From NCBI GenBank assembly GCA_012719545.1, contig JAAYAD010000069.1, positions 27,114 to 91,113 on the forward strand: a stretch of 64,000 nt of DNA, given 5' to 3'. Position 1 is the stretch's first letter, and each line of letters starts with the position of its first letter. Made by a program: the position numbers and the translations under genes. This stretch comes from Clostridiaceae bacterium. GTDB taxonomy: Bacteria > Bacillota > Clostridia > DSM-8532. Below are positions 1 through 8,592 of this stretch, in pieces. The notes below the pieces were generated by a model. It did no database searches. It saw only the letters and a program-made list of their open reading frames with translations, and was not told the origin of the DNA.

Positions 1-224
1 CCTGCGCAATTTTCATCGTAATTTGCTTCCTTTATAACCTTTGTGATTTCATCAGGTGTAGTTACAATGGGCTTGTATACTACTGAGCAGGGTATGTATT
101 CAGACTGATTCAGCTTATCGGCTATAATTTTGGAATGTTCTTCAACATGTTTTAATGTCTCAGGCCCATAAAGGTGCTGGGAGCCGACAATAAACCAAAA
201 TTCATATCTTTTAAGGGATGACAT
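1..224 (-). CDS. araA: L-arabinose isomerase, N-terminal fragment (cut by window edge)
   Basis: Cytoplasmic enzyme that converts L-arabinose to L-ribulose, the first step of arabinose breakdown. Reading the minus strand from an ATG at 222-224 gives MSSLKRYEFWFIVGSQHLYG, which is the family's N-terminal signature (YEFWF..GSQHLYG). It continues with a conserved ETLKHVEEHS segment. About 74 of roughly 490 residues are present; the rest lies left of the window. A clear AGGAGG lies 8 bases upstream of the start. Two AraR-like operators lie 270-350 bases upstream, which fits arabinose-controlled expression. The identity rests on recognition of the N-terminal signature and is firm. Confidence 0.93.
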   Translation of the reverse strand, partial: MSSLKRYEFWFIVGSQHLYGPETLKHVEEHSKIIADKLNQSEYIPCSVVYKPIVTTPDEITKVIKEANYDENCA

Positions 225-493
225 AAGAAAACCTCCTAACCTTATACACTTAAAACTGACAGTCCTAATTGCTTTTGTACTTATTCTGCCTGCTGTTTTG
301 CCGTTATTTTATGTTTCTTGTGTTTATCAAGCCATTCAAATACGGCCTAAGTAGTCATGAAGCATGGATAATACCTGTAAAGCATACCGTAAATTTTAAC
401 ATTTTAAGGTATTGGCGTATATACTCTATTTCACATTCTCAATCCTCCTTAGAACTTTAGATAAGTTCACTAATAAATTTCTATTTTAACGCC

Positions 494-509
494 AGTTGTA
501 TGTACAACT
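494..509 (-). promoter_or_regulatory. AraR-type operator, proximal to araA
   Basis: AGTTGTATGTACAACT is a near-perfect dyad that matches the Firmicute AraR site (core TTGTACGTACAA) at most positions. On the minus strand it lies just downstream of a possible -10 (TATGAT, 512-517), so bound AraR would block araA transcription. The regulator itself is not in the window. Confidence 0.7.
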
Positions 510-559
510 TTATCATAATTTCATTCTAATTATATTCGTAAAAAAAAGCAAGTAGAAAA

Positions 560-577
560 AAATTATACATACATTTT
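560..577 (-). promoter_or_regulatory. AraR-type operator, distal
   Basis: Read on the minus strand this is AAAATGTATGTATAATTT, which agrees with the AraR consensus AAATTGTACGTACAATTT at 15 of 18 positions. Its centre is 66-67 bases from the proximal site. Paired AraR sites that bind cooperatively are known in Bacillus, so two sites here are reasonable. Confidence 0.55.
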
Positions 578-651
578 GCCGGGGAATAAGCAAGAATAGC
601 CTGGAAATGTTCTTTAAAAACAGCATTTTTTCTTGTATAGACAAGCTTAAT

Positions 652-673
652 GCCCCATAAGGAATTATGGGTC
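652..673 (-). terminator. Weak hairpin after the spore photoproduct lyase gene
   Basis: A 7-bp stem CCCATAA/TTATGGG with a four-base loop lies just past the splB stop. No strong T-run follows on the minus strand, so it may be only a weak terminator. Apart from this hairpin and the AraR sites, the 460-base gap 225-685 shows no convincing gene. Confidence 0.35.
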
Positions 674-685
674 TTTATGGAAAAA

Positions 686-1681
686 TCACACTATATACAG
701 AATTGGGATACCTTTTAATTTTTTTGATAACTTATCTCTAAAGAACTCTTCTCCTTTAGCCCTTACCTCTTCTTTGTACCAGTATTTCCCTCTCCCCCTT
801 CCTGTCAGGAGAGACTTGTCAAACAGGTCAATGGCATTGGGAAATGCCTCCCTGTTAATGGCAGCGTGGACAAAACTGTATGTCATGAAGATAATTTCTA
901 TAAACAGCTGGTGTTTTGTTTTTTGGGTCAGTTCATCGGACAAACGATCTATCAGTTCCGAGTATAGTTCCATCCAGTTGTCCAAAAAAATAACTGGAGC
1001 AATAAGCATTCCCACTTTGTATCCTGCTTCACACATCTGGTTCATTGCTCTTATTCTGTCTTTTAAAGGCGATGTACCAAACTCAACATTTCTGATTATT
1101 TTTTCCGGATTTACACTCATCCTCATTATTGTTTTGCCCTTATGATCCAGGGAAAGAAGCCTGTCCACCATGTCAAACTTTGTTGGAAAGGTAATTGCGC
1201 CGTTTTTGCTTCTTGCAAAATACTCAATTGTCCATTCAAGGTTTCCCGTAATTGTGTTTTCCAAAACCATGTCACTGTTGCTGCCTATTTCGAAAACCAG
1301 ATCTTTATCGGACTGGTTTGCAGTTTTTAAAAGCTTATCCATCATCTCTTCACGGTTTACAAAGAGCCTTAAGTAGGAACATTTGTTGTAATTGCAGACC
1401 AGATAACAGTACAGGCACATGGCGCTGCATCCTGATGAAGTATAGGGCACGAGAAAATCCGACACCTTATTGTTTGGAGTATATTTAAGGGATTTTCGCA
1501 CTCCAATAATAAGGTGCCGTTTCATCCTGGCAAATTCCGTATTGGATTTGGTCCGCAGTTCTTCTATATTATTATGGTTTTCAATAGGAATCCACTGAAC
1601 ATCACTAAACTTTTCCTTTAGCTTGCTTCCAAGGTAATAATTAAGGGCAGCAGGCTCGTAATAAATAATGTCGGGCTGCAA
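686..1681 (-). CDS. splB: Spore photoproduct lyase family radical SAM enzyme
   Basis: Radical SAM enzyme that reverses the thymine dimer (spore photoproduct) formed in UV-irradiated spore DNA. In the 335-residue reading from GTG 1693, the radical SAM motif is C89-xxx-C93-xx-C96 (GCSAMCLYCYL). It is followed by the family blocks TKFDMVDRLL, FGTSPLKDRI and GYKVGMLIAP, and the length matches the family. I prefer the TTG at 1681, because AAAGGTGG lies 8 bases before it; GTG 1693 is the alternative. From memory, the Bacillus subtilis enzyme has its hydrogen-donor cysteine C141 in FEASCTSD. Here that segment reads FEIGSNSD, with serine in that place, while extra cysteines occur at 100 and 105. Its transcription unit is separate from araA. 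Confidence 0.88.
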   Translation of the reverse strand: MQPDIIYYEPAALNYYLGSKLKEKFSDVQWIPIENHNNIEELRTKSNTEFARMKRHLIIGVRKSLKYTPNNKVSDFLVPYTSSGCSAMCLYCYLVCNYNKCSYLRLFVNREEMMDKLLKTANQSDKDLVFEIGSNSDMVLENTITGNLEWTIEYFARSKNGAITFPTKFDMVDRLLSLDHKGKTIMRMSVNPEKIIRNVEFGTSPLKDRIRAMNQMCEAGYKVGMLIAPVIFLDNWMELYSELIDRLSDELTQKTKHQLFIEIIFMTYSFVHAAINREAFPNAIDLFDKSLLTGRGRGKYWYKEEVRAKGEEFFRDKLSKKLKGIPILYIV

Positions 1682-2000
1682 AGAACTTACCACCTTTCGG
1701 GGACTTATTTATGTTTATCAACAATTGTTCTGTCAATTCTTCAAAAATCGCTCTTAATCACCATTATCCCCAAAAAGCAATTCAAATATTAAAGGTACTG
1801 AGATTACTTAAAACTGATTACTCAAAACCAAAAACAAAAGAACGAAAGTCATAAATTATAAAACAACTAAACTTAACAACTGATTGCATGATTAATAAAT
1901 GATTAAATGAAGCAGATATAGATGTCTTCAAATCAACGGATGATAAAGTGATAAATATACGTTTAAATAAGCAATAAAAAACGGGGCATATTAACTCAAA

Positions 2001-2032
2001 TTAATAAGGCTGGCTTAATAAACCAGCCAGCC
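2001..2032 (-). terminator. Rho-independent terminator of the membrane-protein gene at 2050-3030
   Basis: A 7-bp GC-rich stem (GGCTGGC/GCCAGCC, 2008-2014 and 2026-2032) is followed on the minus strand by TTATTAATTT. It lies 18 bases past the stop codon. The rest of the 1682-2049 gap is AT-rich and I see no gene in it. Confidence 0.75.
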
Positions 2033-2049
2033 TTTTGCCTTAAATATCA

Positions 2050-3030
2050 TTATTCAGCAAGTGCTTTGATTTCCTGGTATGCCTTCAGGTCGGTATAAAG
2101 CTCACCTTTATATGGATTGCGCTTTGTTTTTACTACTTTGTAAATCATATAAATGAAAACTGCGATATTTGACAAAAGCGCCAGTAATCCGAATATAAAC
2201 AACGGAGTTTCATTGTATGTAGAAGCAACTGCAAATTTGCCTTCGTCAATAAATGCCGGGAATGTTTGGGCAAACATGCACCATAATGCCAGGGTATGGG
2301 CTCTGTGCTGGAGCCATGCGCCTTTTCCGATTGTAAATTCGCAAATTGTGGGCGCAAGAAGCAATGCAAATCCGCAGTACCACGCATGACCGGGCAGGCA
2401 GTTGTATGTATAGGTAAAGTTCCATAAATCATAGGCAATTATCCAGAACCACAGCATATCAGGCCACAGCATATCCCTGCTTCCGTCTTTATCTGTTACT
2501 TTACGGATGCATATCCCAACCCAGCCGGTTATGGTAATAATGTTTAAAATACCTGCAGCGGCATTCATAAAGTTCCAGGCACCGCCCAATACATACATTG
2601 AACCATCGGCAAGAATTCCTCCTCCGGCATACTGAATTCCAACCTGTATATCCCTTGCAACAGCTTCCAGAATATTGATGGCAAGGATCAGAGGCGGGAA
2701 GCACAGGGCTGCCTTGCTGTCAGATAAGCGCCATTCTTTGCCGGTTTTCTTATTTTTCCCGCGCAAGTGCCTTATACACCAGAAACCAATACATCCTGCA
2801 GTAGCAGAATATACTTTAGCTATATGGAACCAGTCGGTATAAGTTTTGTCCTTTAATACCGTAAACCATAATACGCTAAGAATTACCGGCAAGCCTACAA
2901 AGCATGCAAGGCCAACAAACTTGAAGCGCCTTGTTATTTCATTAAAGACAAACAAGGCAATCAGAACAGCAAACCATACCAACCACACCGATAGAGCAGA
3001 AGCCCCAGCATCGTAATTAAAAGTAAACAT
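2050..3030 (-). CDS. Multi-pass membrane protein, DUF5692-like, function unknown
   Basis: About 326 residues with eight or more hydrophobic segments, many tryptophans, and a short charged cytoplasmic stretch (RHLRGKNKKTGKEWRLSD) near residue 95. The middle block YDLWNFTYTYNCLPGHAWYCG is striking and probably conserved. I recognise it only as resembling proteins filed under DUF5692; no biochemical role is known to me. The start ATG at 3030 has GGAGG five bases upstream; the longer reading from 3042 starts inside that ribosome-binding site. It stands alone between two terminators, so its location next to the mannoside operon does not prove a functional link. Confidence 0.7.
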   Translation of the reverse strand: MFTFNYDAGASALSVWLVWFAVLIALFVFNEITRRFKFVGLACFVGLPVILSVLWFTVLKDKTYTDWFHIAKVYSATAGCIGFWCIRHLRGKNKKTGKEWRLSDSKAALCFPPLILAINILEAVARDIQVGIQYAGGGILADGSMYVLGGAWNFMNAAAGILNIITITGWVGICIRKVTDKDGSRDMLWPDMLWFWIIAYDLWNFTYTYNCLPGHAWYCGFALLLAPTICEFTIGKGAWLQHRAHTLALWCMFAQTFPAFIDEGKFAVASTYNETPLFIFGLLALLSNIAVFIYMIYKVVKTKRNPYKGELYTDLKAYQEIKALAE

Positions 3031-3223
3031 AACGACCTCCAAAATGTTAATTTTTTAACAACAAAGGACGTTAAACCTTTGCCGTTTTAAACCGCTAAAA
3101 GAGCAGGCTTTAAGACCTGCCGGATTCAGTTTTAATATAGCTATATAATATAATAATACCACTCAATAACCTGACTATATCAAAATTAAATAATCAATTC
3201 AATTGCTGCTTTAGAAAGAAACA

Positions 3224-3268
3224 AAAAAGAAAAAAGTCTGCCCTAAAGTTTTACCTTTTAAGGCAGAC
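3224..3268 (-). terminator. Terminator of the GH130/ABC transporter operon
   Basis: GTCTGCC/GGCAGAC extends inward through TAAA/TTTA with one mismatch, giving about an 11-bp stem. On the minus strand it is followed by TTTTTTC and a second T-run. It ends the five-gene operon that starts near 8.6 kb. Confidence 0.85.
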
Positions 3269-3371
3269 CCGTTATATATCCGGCAGATTTTTTTCTCTGA
3301 TTTGATTTACTTCTTAATAGAATTTGATTACTTATCTGCTCTTATTTTTATCTTCAAAGGACATTGCTGCA

Positions 3372-4319
3372 TTATATTTTCTCATATTCCAAAAAGGGAT
3401 CCGGAATAACAATCATATGTGCCTCTGCGTCACTAACCCCGCAATAAAGCTCGGCATATCCGTCCTCGCGGCGGATAAGCCCGCCGCTGAATATGACATC
3501 AATCAGGTCTCTTCTTTTGTACTCACCCTCTTCAAAATTGCTCCTTGTGGCAATGATTTTAAGAGGTGAAGATTTTTTCTTATAAGGATCAAACATGAAG
3601 GCAACCGAATAATAATGCCTGTCGCCTATATCGTCAAAACAGGCTATGTGTCCCAGCACGCCCAACATGCCATTTTTCAGAAGATGTATCTCATTTGCCC
3701 CTCCCCACTCCTCGTCAACAAACTGGTTGTCAATAAGGGGAGCCTTTTCAATCACTTCTTCGCTTAATTCATCAAGATTATCAATGATTGTAAAGCCTAT
3801 TTTGCCTCTTCCCCCAATTTCACCCTGTGGGCGGGTAAACACTCCTATCCTGCCGTCGGACAACTCAACGAGCCTTATATCTTTCATTCCCACAGGACCA
3901 TTGGCAAAGTGCTTCAAATCGTTAAGATTTGTACCTCTGTAAAAGGCCGTTCTCCATAATAATGCATTGGGGTCATCTTCTTTTGGCCAGACCTCAACCC
4001 CGCCCAGAACAATTTCATTGTGAATTTTCGCAAAGAACGGGTCCTGAAGCTCCAGAACCGGCGCATCGCTTATGGGGGACCAGACAGAACCGTTGCAGGC
4101 AAAAAACATTACTTTGGAATACTCAGAATCCCTGCTTTCGGTTCTCCCTGCTATAACCTTAAGTCCATCTACATCAAAGGGAGCAGTTATATTGTAAACA
4201 TCCCTGTCTCCTACATCGGTAAAGGTGAGCTTTTTTCCTGTCTTTCCGGGATTATTTTCCTTGAATTCTACAAGCAAATCCTCACATTTTCTGGGTTTTC
4301 CGTCGTAATAGGTTATCAT
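3372..4319 (-). CDS. DUF1861 family protein, probable beta-propeller carbohydrate protein
   Basis: 315 residues, no signal peptide. The repeated short beta-like blocks (FAKIHNEIVLGGVEV, LVELSDGRIGVFTRPQG, GYAELYCGVSDAEAHMIV) resemble five-bladed propeller folds like that of GH130. I recognise it as a DUF1861 protein, a family without a settled activity as far as I know. It starts 14 bases after the GH130 stop, with GGAGG six bases before the ATG, so the two are translationally linked. Inference: it acts on the same imported oligosaccharide, either as an enzyme on a different linkage or as an accessory to the phosphorylase. It is the last gene of the operon. Confidence 0.75.
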   Translation of the reverse strand: MITYYDGKPRKCEDLLVEFKENNPGKTGKKLTFTDVGDRDVYNITAPFDVDGLKVIAGRTESRDSEYSKVMFFACNGSVWSPISDAPVLELQDPFFAKIHNEIVLGGVEVWPKEDDPNALLWRTAFYRGTNLNDLKHFANGPVGMKDIRLVELSDGRIGVFTRPQGEIGGRGKIGFTIIDNLDELSEEVIEKAPLIDNQFVDEEWGGANEIHLLKNGMLGVLGHIACFDDIGDRHYYSVAFMFDPYKKKSSPLKIIATRSNFEEGEYKRRDLIDVIFSGGLIRREDGYAELYCGVSDAEAHMIVIPDPFLEYEKI

Positions 4320-4333
4320 ATGCGGCCTCCGGA

Positions 4334-5245
4334 TTAAAACTTGATTTTGTCAACTTCTATACCTGCAACGCCAATGCATGTATCTGCTCCTCCATAATAT
4401 ACATAGAGGAAGTTATTTGCAATACAGCCTCCGCAGCTGAACACCACATTGGGTACAAGGCCATTTACTTCCCAATCAAGTTCAGGCTCAAGGATAGGCT
4501 CATCCTGGCGGGCTAAAACCTTGTTGGGATCATCCTTATCAAGCAAAGCGGCTCCAAGCCTGTAAACATTGTTATGATCCACACCATGGTATATTAGAAG
4601 CCATCCGTCTTTTATCTTAACAGGAGGTCCTGCTATTCCAATTTTCTTGCTGTCCCATTTACCTTCCCGTGGCTCCATAATTATTCTGTGGTCTTCCCAA
4701 TTGGTCAGATCCTCTGAAACAGCAGTCCAGATTGAAGGCACCCTTCTGTGGAACAAAAAGAATTTATTGTTCACTTTTTCAGACAATAACGCCGCATCCT
4801 TGTTTGGCTCCTCATCAAGGAGAATTCTGCCTTTTCCCCAGTTTTTCAAATCCTTTGTGGTGACTATGGATATCTTTACATTGTTCCAGCTTTGTCCCCC
4901 AAATGCCGAGTAAACCATATAATATGTATCATCTATTTTTGTAACCCTTGGGTCTTCAACGCCCCAGTTATCGTTTACTCCGAATGGCTCAATTAAGGGC
5001 TTTTCGTACCTTTCAAAATTGATTCCATCCTCACTTACTGCATAACCAATAACCGACGTAAATTTATTTTCAAGTTCAGGTTTTTCTGTGTCCAAAAAGA
5101 AAGGTTTATCAGAAGCCCTGTAAAACAGGTGAAATTTATTGTCTTCGTATAATACTGCGGTATTAAATACGGCAGCTTTCTCCCAGCCGTGCTTTGCATT
5201 GGGAGTAAGCACAGGTTCGTTATGTAGTCTTTTTAATTTGAACAT
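4334..5245 (-). CDS. GH130 mannoside phosphorylase (likely beta-1,2-mannobiose/oligomannan type)
   Basis: Cytoplasmic enzyme expected to cleave beta-mannosides with inorganic phosphate, releasing mannose 1-phosphate and saving ATP. The 303 residues carry the GH130 hallmarks: GVEDPR at 95-100 with D98 as the presumed general acid, NKDAALL near 148-154, FHRR at 165-168 and YHGVDH at 219-224 for phosphate binding. Small single-domain GH130 proteins of this kind, next to sugar ABC importers in Thermoanaerobacter and Listeria, were shown to act on beta-1,2-mannosides. The subtype here is inferred from overall resemblance and is less sure than the family. GGAGGGG lies six bases before the ATG. It is the fourth gene of the importer operon. 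Confidence 0.85.
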   Translation of the reverse strand: MFKLKRLHNEPVLTPNAKHGWEKAAVFNTAVLYEDNKFHLFYRASDKPFFLDTEKPELENKFTSVIGYAVSEDGINFERYEKPLIEPFGVNDNWGVEDPRVTKIDDTYYMVYSAFGGQSWNNVKISIVTTKDLKNWGKGRILLDEEPNKDAALLSEKVNNKFFLFHRRVPSIWTAVSEDLTNWEDHRIIMEPREGKWDSKKIGIAGPPVKIKDGWLLIYHGVDHNNVYRLGAALLDKDDPNKVLARQDEPILEPELDWEVNGLVPNVVFSCGGCIANNFLYVYYGGADTCIGVAGIEVDKIKF

Positions 5246-5269
5246 TTTACCCCTCCGGAAGTTCGCTAG

Positions 5270-6139
5270 TTAGTCTTTCAGTCCTGTGAATGTAATTCCT
5301 TCGATAAAGTATTTTTGAGCGGCAAAATAAAGGACGATGCTTGGTAAAGCAATTATGAGTGCTATAACCATAAGATAATTCCATTTTGGCGCTTCGTTTA
5401 CTCCACCCATGAAGAAATACATGCCAAGGGTCATGGTGTACTTTTCCTTATCAGACAGATAAATCAGAGGTCCCTGGAATTCATTGAAATATCCCCTGAA
5501 TGCAAAAACCGAAATTGCCGCAAGAATTGGTTTTATCTGAGGGAGCATAATCTGGAAAAACTTTCTCGGTAATGATGCGCCGTCAATATCTGCAGCATCA
5601 TCGAGCTCTTTAGGAATTCCCATGAAAAACTGCCTCATAAGGAAGATATAGAATGGTCCCCATGCTGTCCACGCCCTCAGTACAAGTGGATCGAATTCAC
5701 CTATAAGCCCGATTTTGTTCCAGATTATATAAGTGGGTATGAGAGTAACATGGGCCGGCAGCATCATGGTGCTTAAAAGAAGTATAAATATAATGTTCTT
5801 GCCGGGAAAATCATACCTTGCAAAGCCATAGGCAACAATTGTCTCACTGATTACTTCCGCTGTAACTCCGAGAACAACTATGAAAAGGCTGTTCTGCAGG
5901 AATTTGTTGAATGGCATGGCATTCCACGCATTGGCTATATTCTCCCAATGGGGCGGATTGGGTATCCATTCGGGCGGCCACTTAAAGATATCGGCATTGG
6001 ATTTTAATGCAGTGGATATCATCCAGAAAAGCGGTATCAGTATAACTGCCGAAATGGCTATGAGAATAGCATAGATAATTATATCCATTACTATTTTTCT
6101 CGTTGGTTTTGACTTGTTTAATGCAACTGCCTTTTCCAT
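5270..6139 (-). CDS. Sugar ABC transporter permease, MalG type
   Basis: Inner-membrane half of a CUT1-type oligosaccharide importer. The 289 residues have six predicted membrane segments and a clear EAA loop (LDDAADIDGAS...FQIMLPQIKP) that contacts the ATPase. The end FIEGITFTGLKD is typical of MalG-type permeases. The start at ATG 6139 follows GAGGT with suitable spacing; the longer reading from 6220 overlaps the upstream permease gene and is less likely. It starts four bases after the stop of the partner permease. No ATPase gene is present, so a shared MsmK-type ATPase elsewhere is likely. Confidence 0.9.
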   Translation of the reverse strand: MEKAVALNKSKPTRKIVMDIIIYAILIAISAVILIPLFWMISTALKSNADIFKWPPEWIPNPPHWENIANAWNAMPFNKFLQNSLFIVVLGVTAEVISETIVAYGFARYDFPGKNIIFILLLSTMMLPAHVTLIPTYIIWNKIGLIGEFDPLVLRAWTAWGPFYIFLMRQFFMGIPKELDDAADIDGASLPRKFFQIMLPQIKPILAAISVFAFRGYFNEFQGPLIYLSDKEKYTMTLGMYFFMGGVNEAPKWNYLMVIALIIALPSIVLYFAAQKYFIEGITFTGLKD

Positions 6140-6143
6140 ACCG

Positions 6144-7127
6144 CTACCTCGCATTCTTGACTTCAGTTTCATAATGAACCCATGCCGGTGAAGATTTAAA
6201 CACTGCCAGCGTAAGGACAAGGATTATTACAAACAGTATCCAGGCAATAGCGGAAGCTTCGCCCATATGAAGCTGAGTAAAACCTCTTGTGTAAACAAGC
6301 TGGTTCATAAAGATTCCCGCCTGAGTTGTAGGTCTTAAGAATTGGGCAACCGTAAACATCTGCAGCGACCCGATTAGGCTCATAACAACCTGAACGAGAA
6401 TGACGGATGATATCTGAGGAATTGTGATATGCCTGAATTTATTGAATGTTGTGGCTCCGTCTATTTCGGCAGCCTCGTATAAATTTCTTGGTACATCTTT
6501 AAGTGCCGCAAGGAAAATAATTGTATTGGTACCGAATATACCCCAGACGCTGATTATTACAAAGGCCGGCAAAACAAACTGAGGATTTCCGAACCAATCT
6601 ATTTTATTTACTCCGAATAAAGAGAGGAAGAAATTAATAAGTCCTGACTCTCCGTTGAATAATTGCCTCCAGATTATGGCAACTGCTGAATCCGGAAGTA
6701 TGGCAGTAAGATAAAATATGGTTCTGAATATCTTGATTCCTTTTATCTCCCTGTTTATAAGAAGGGCTACCAGCAAAGATCCAAAGACACCAATGGGCAG
6801 TGTCAAAATCGCATATAGCAACGTGATCCTTACCGACGGCCAAAATTCAATGTCCTTTGTAAAGAGCTTAATGAAATTACTCAGGCCAACCCAGTTCTCT
6901 TTTCCAAACAGGCTGTAGTCGGTAAAACTCAAATAGAGAGAATAAAAAATAGGAAATGCTGTAAACCCCAAGAACCCAAACAACCATGGGGATATCAGGG
7001 CTATACCGGTCGCCTGATCTTTTCTTAAACGAAACAGCCTCATTAAAAAGTATAGTGCGATAGCCAGCACCAACAGGGCAACCGGCACGATGAGCCAACG
7101 TGAAAAAGTACCCCAAAATCTATCCAT
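6144..7127 (-). CDS. Sugar ABC transporter permease, MalF type
   Basis: Partner permease of the same importer, 327 residues. There are six main membrane segments plus an extra N-terminal helix (residues 10-30). The EAA loop reads LYEAAEIDGATTFNKFRHITIPQ and the sequence YSLYLSFTDYSLF near the start is typical of MalF-like proteins. AAGGG precedes the ATG by five bases. A strong hairpin separates it from the binding-protein gene upstream, which would let the lipoprotein be made in excess over the permeases. Confidence 0.9.
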   Translation of the reverse strand: MDRFWGTFSRWLIVPVALLVLAIALYFLMRLFRLRKDQATGIALISPWLFGFLGFTAFPIFYSLYLSFTDYSLFGKENWVGLSNFIKLFTKDIEFWPSVRITLLYAILTLPIGVFGSLLVALLINREIKGIKIFRTIFYLTAILPDSAVAIIWRQLFNGESGLINFFLSLFGVNKIDWFGNPQFVLPAFVIISVWGIFGTNTIIFLAALKDVPRNLYEAAEIDGATTFNKFRHITIPQISSVILVQVVMSLIGSLQMFTVAQFLRPTTQAGIFMNQLVYTRGFTQLHMGEASAIAWILFVIILVLTLAVFKSSPAWVHYETEVKNAR

Positions 7128-7144
7128 AAAATCCCTTCTTTTTT

Positions 7145-7173
7145 ATAAAGGAGGCGTTTTAAGCCTCCTTTAT
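7145..7173 (-). terminator. Intercistronic hairpin between binding protein and permease genes
   Basis: A perfect 11-bp stem ATAAAGGAGGC/GCCTCCTTTAT with a seven-base loop lies in the 72-base gap. No long T-run follows on the minus strand. It is therefore more likely a partial terminator or a 3'-end stabiliser than a full stop. Confidence 0.7.
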
Positions 7174-7199
7174 ATTGCATTGCTCACTATAAGTTTAAA

Positions 7200-8543
7200 T
7201 TATTTCAGCGCTTCATCAAGCAATGGCTTTATATTTGGAACAAGTTCTTCGGGTTTTCCGTTATTGTTAACAATGGGATCCATGAGCTGGTTCCAGAAGA
7301 TGGTGTCCCAATCCGGATAATCCTGATAGAATCTGTAGGGTTTCGCATATTCCAGAGAATTAACTATGGCTGCGAATGCATCCTTTCTTTCAGGATGGAG
7401 AGTAACCATATTGTCAAGGCTTCCTATGGACTTACGAGGAGGCATAACCTTCCACTTGTGAATCTCTTCTGACAAATCAACCAAAGCCTCGAATGCAGCA
7501 TCAGGGTTCTTTGTCTTTGCATTTATGCCCATACCCAACAAATCCACAAAGGTTGCCTTAATGCCTGTGGGGCCTGCAGGAACTTCACGTACAACGCACT
7601 TGAAGGAATCAACTCTTGTATCAAGCGAGTCTGCAGCACCGCCCATAAACATTGCTACCTGTCCATCTCTGAACATCTGGTCAAAGCCTCTGTCTCTGAT
7701 TGTCTGCTGAGAAGGAACAACGCCGCTGTCAAGGAGTTCTCTGTAGAACTTAAAGCCCTTCATTGCTTCAGGAGTATCTATGGGTGAACTGCTGAAATCG
7801 GGAGCAATTACTTCTCCGCCTGCCTGCCAGATGAACATTTGTACCGGCGGCCAGCCATTTAAGGTGAATCCCCACTGAACAACGTTATTTGCGTCAAAAC
7901 CGCTTTCTCCAAGGTGCTTTCCGTTTTTGTCCAGTGTAAGCTTCTTGGCAGCATCCATAAATGCGTCCCAGTTCCAGTTATCATCAATTGTCACACCGGC
8001 TTTATCCAATGCATCCTGATTTACATAAAGTACAACAGGCTGCATAATCCACGGTATGGCATAGATCTTTCCATCCTTCTTAAAGGGATCAAAAGATGCT
8101 TCATAATAGTCATCAAGGTTGGCAGCAGGTTTATTGGAGGACTTCATCCTGTCGGTAATATCCATCATAACGCCTCTTGCTGCAAACTGAGCGCCTCTTG
8201 CTGCACTTACCCAGAAAAGGTCAGGACCTGCATTGCCTGAAAGCTGGGTTGTAAGACGTGTATCATAGTCAGCAGGGTTGGAATCCTGTACGATTATGTA
8301 AGTATCTGAAGCAGCGTTCAGCTTATCAAGTATGGCCTGGAGTTCAGCAGCCTCTTCAGAACCTGCCCATGTGGAAAGTTTAATTTCAACCTTTTCTTTA
8401 GGTTTGTTGTCATTCTGTGGAGCCGGAGAACTTGTATTTGTATCCGTACCCGCTACATCAGACCCATTTTGTTTTCCACAAGCAGAAAAAAGAAGTGAAA
8501 CAGCCAACACTAAAACAAGAACTAAATTGAAATGCTTTTTCAA
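7200..8543 (-). CDS. Extracellular sugar-binding lipoprotein of the ABC importer
   Basis: Captures oligosaccharides outside the cell and hands them to the two permeases. From TTG 8543 the protein has 447 residues, beginning with a lipoprotein signal (MKKHFNLVLVLVLAVSL) and lipobox FSAC at C22. A Ser/Asn-rich linker follows, then a family 1 solute-binding fold (ADYDTRLTTQLSGNAGPDLFWV, GKIYAIPWI, FYRELLDSGVVP). GGAGGG lies seven bases before the TTG; the upstream in-frame ATG at 8621 would put extra residues before the signal peptide. It is the first gene of the operon and directly follows a consensus-like promoter with candidate LacI-family operator sites. Confidence 0.92.
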   Translation of the reverse strand: MKKHFNLVLVLVLAVSLLFSACGKQNGSDVAGTDTNTSSPAPQNDNKPKEKVEIKLSTWAGSEEAAELQAILDKLNAASDTYIIVQDSNPADYDTRLTTQLSGNAGPDLFWVSAARGAQFAARGVMMDITDRMKSSNKPAANLDDYYEASFDPFKKDGKIYAIPWIMQPVVLYVNQDALDKAGVTIDDNWNWDAFMDAAKKLTLDKNGKHLGESGFDANNVVQWGFTLNGWPPVQMFIWQAGGEVIAPDFSSSPIDTPEAMKGFKFYRELLDSGVVPSQQTIRDRGFDQMFRDGQVAMFMGGAADSLDTRVDSFKCVVREVPAGPTGIKATFVDLLGMGINAKTKNPDAAFEALVDLSEEIHKWKVMPPRKSIGSLDNMVTLHPERKDAFAAIVNSLEYAKPYRFYQDYPDWDTIFWNQLMDPIVNNNGKPEELVPNIKPLLDEALK

Positions 8544-8592
8544 AATTATCCCTCCTTCTACTATTGGAAAAGAAATTTCTTTCCGTAATTTA

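Noticed and set aside
269..460. 63-residue open frame in the araA-splB gap
   Set aside because: No ribosome-binding site; hydrophobic AT-rich reading in a leader that runs the opposite way and carries AraR sites.
774..1145. 123-residue plus-strand open frame
   Set aside because: Antisense to splB, whose radical SAM motif is intact on the other strand.
1918..1977. Protein-like stretch ending in a stop codon (plus strand, ADIDVFKSTDDKVINIRLNKQ-type reading)
   Set aside because: Only about 24 codons after an in-frame stop, no start or ribosome-binding site; possible gene remnant but no family recognised.
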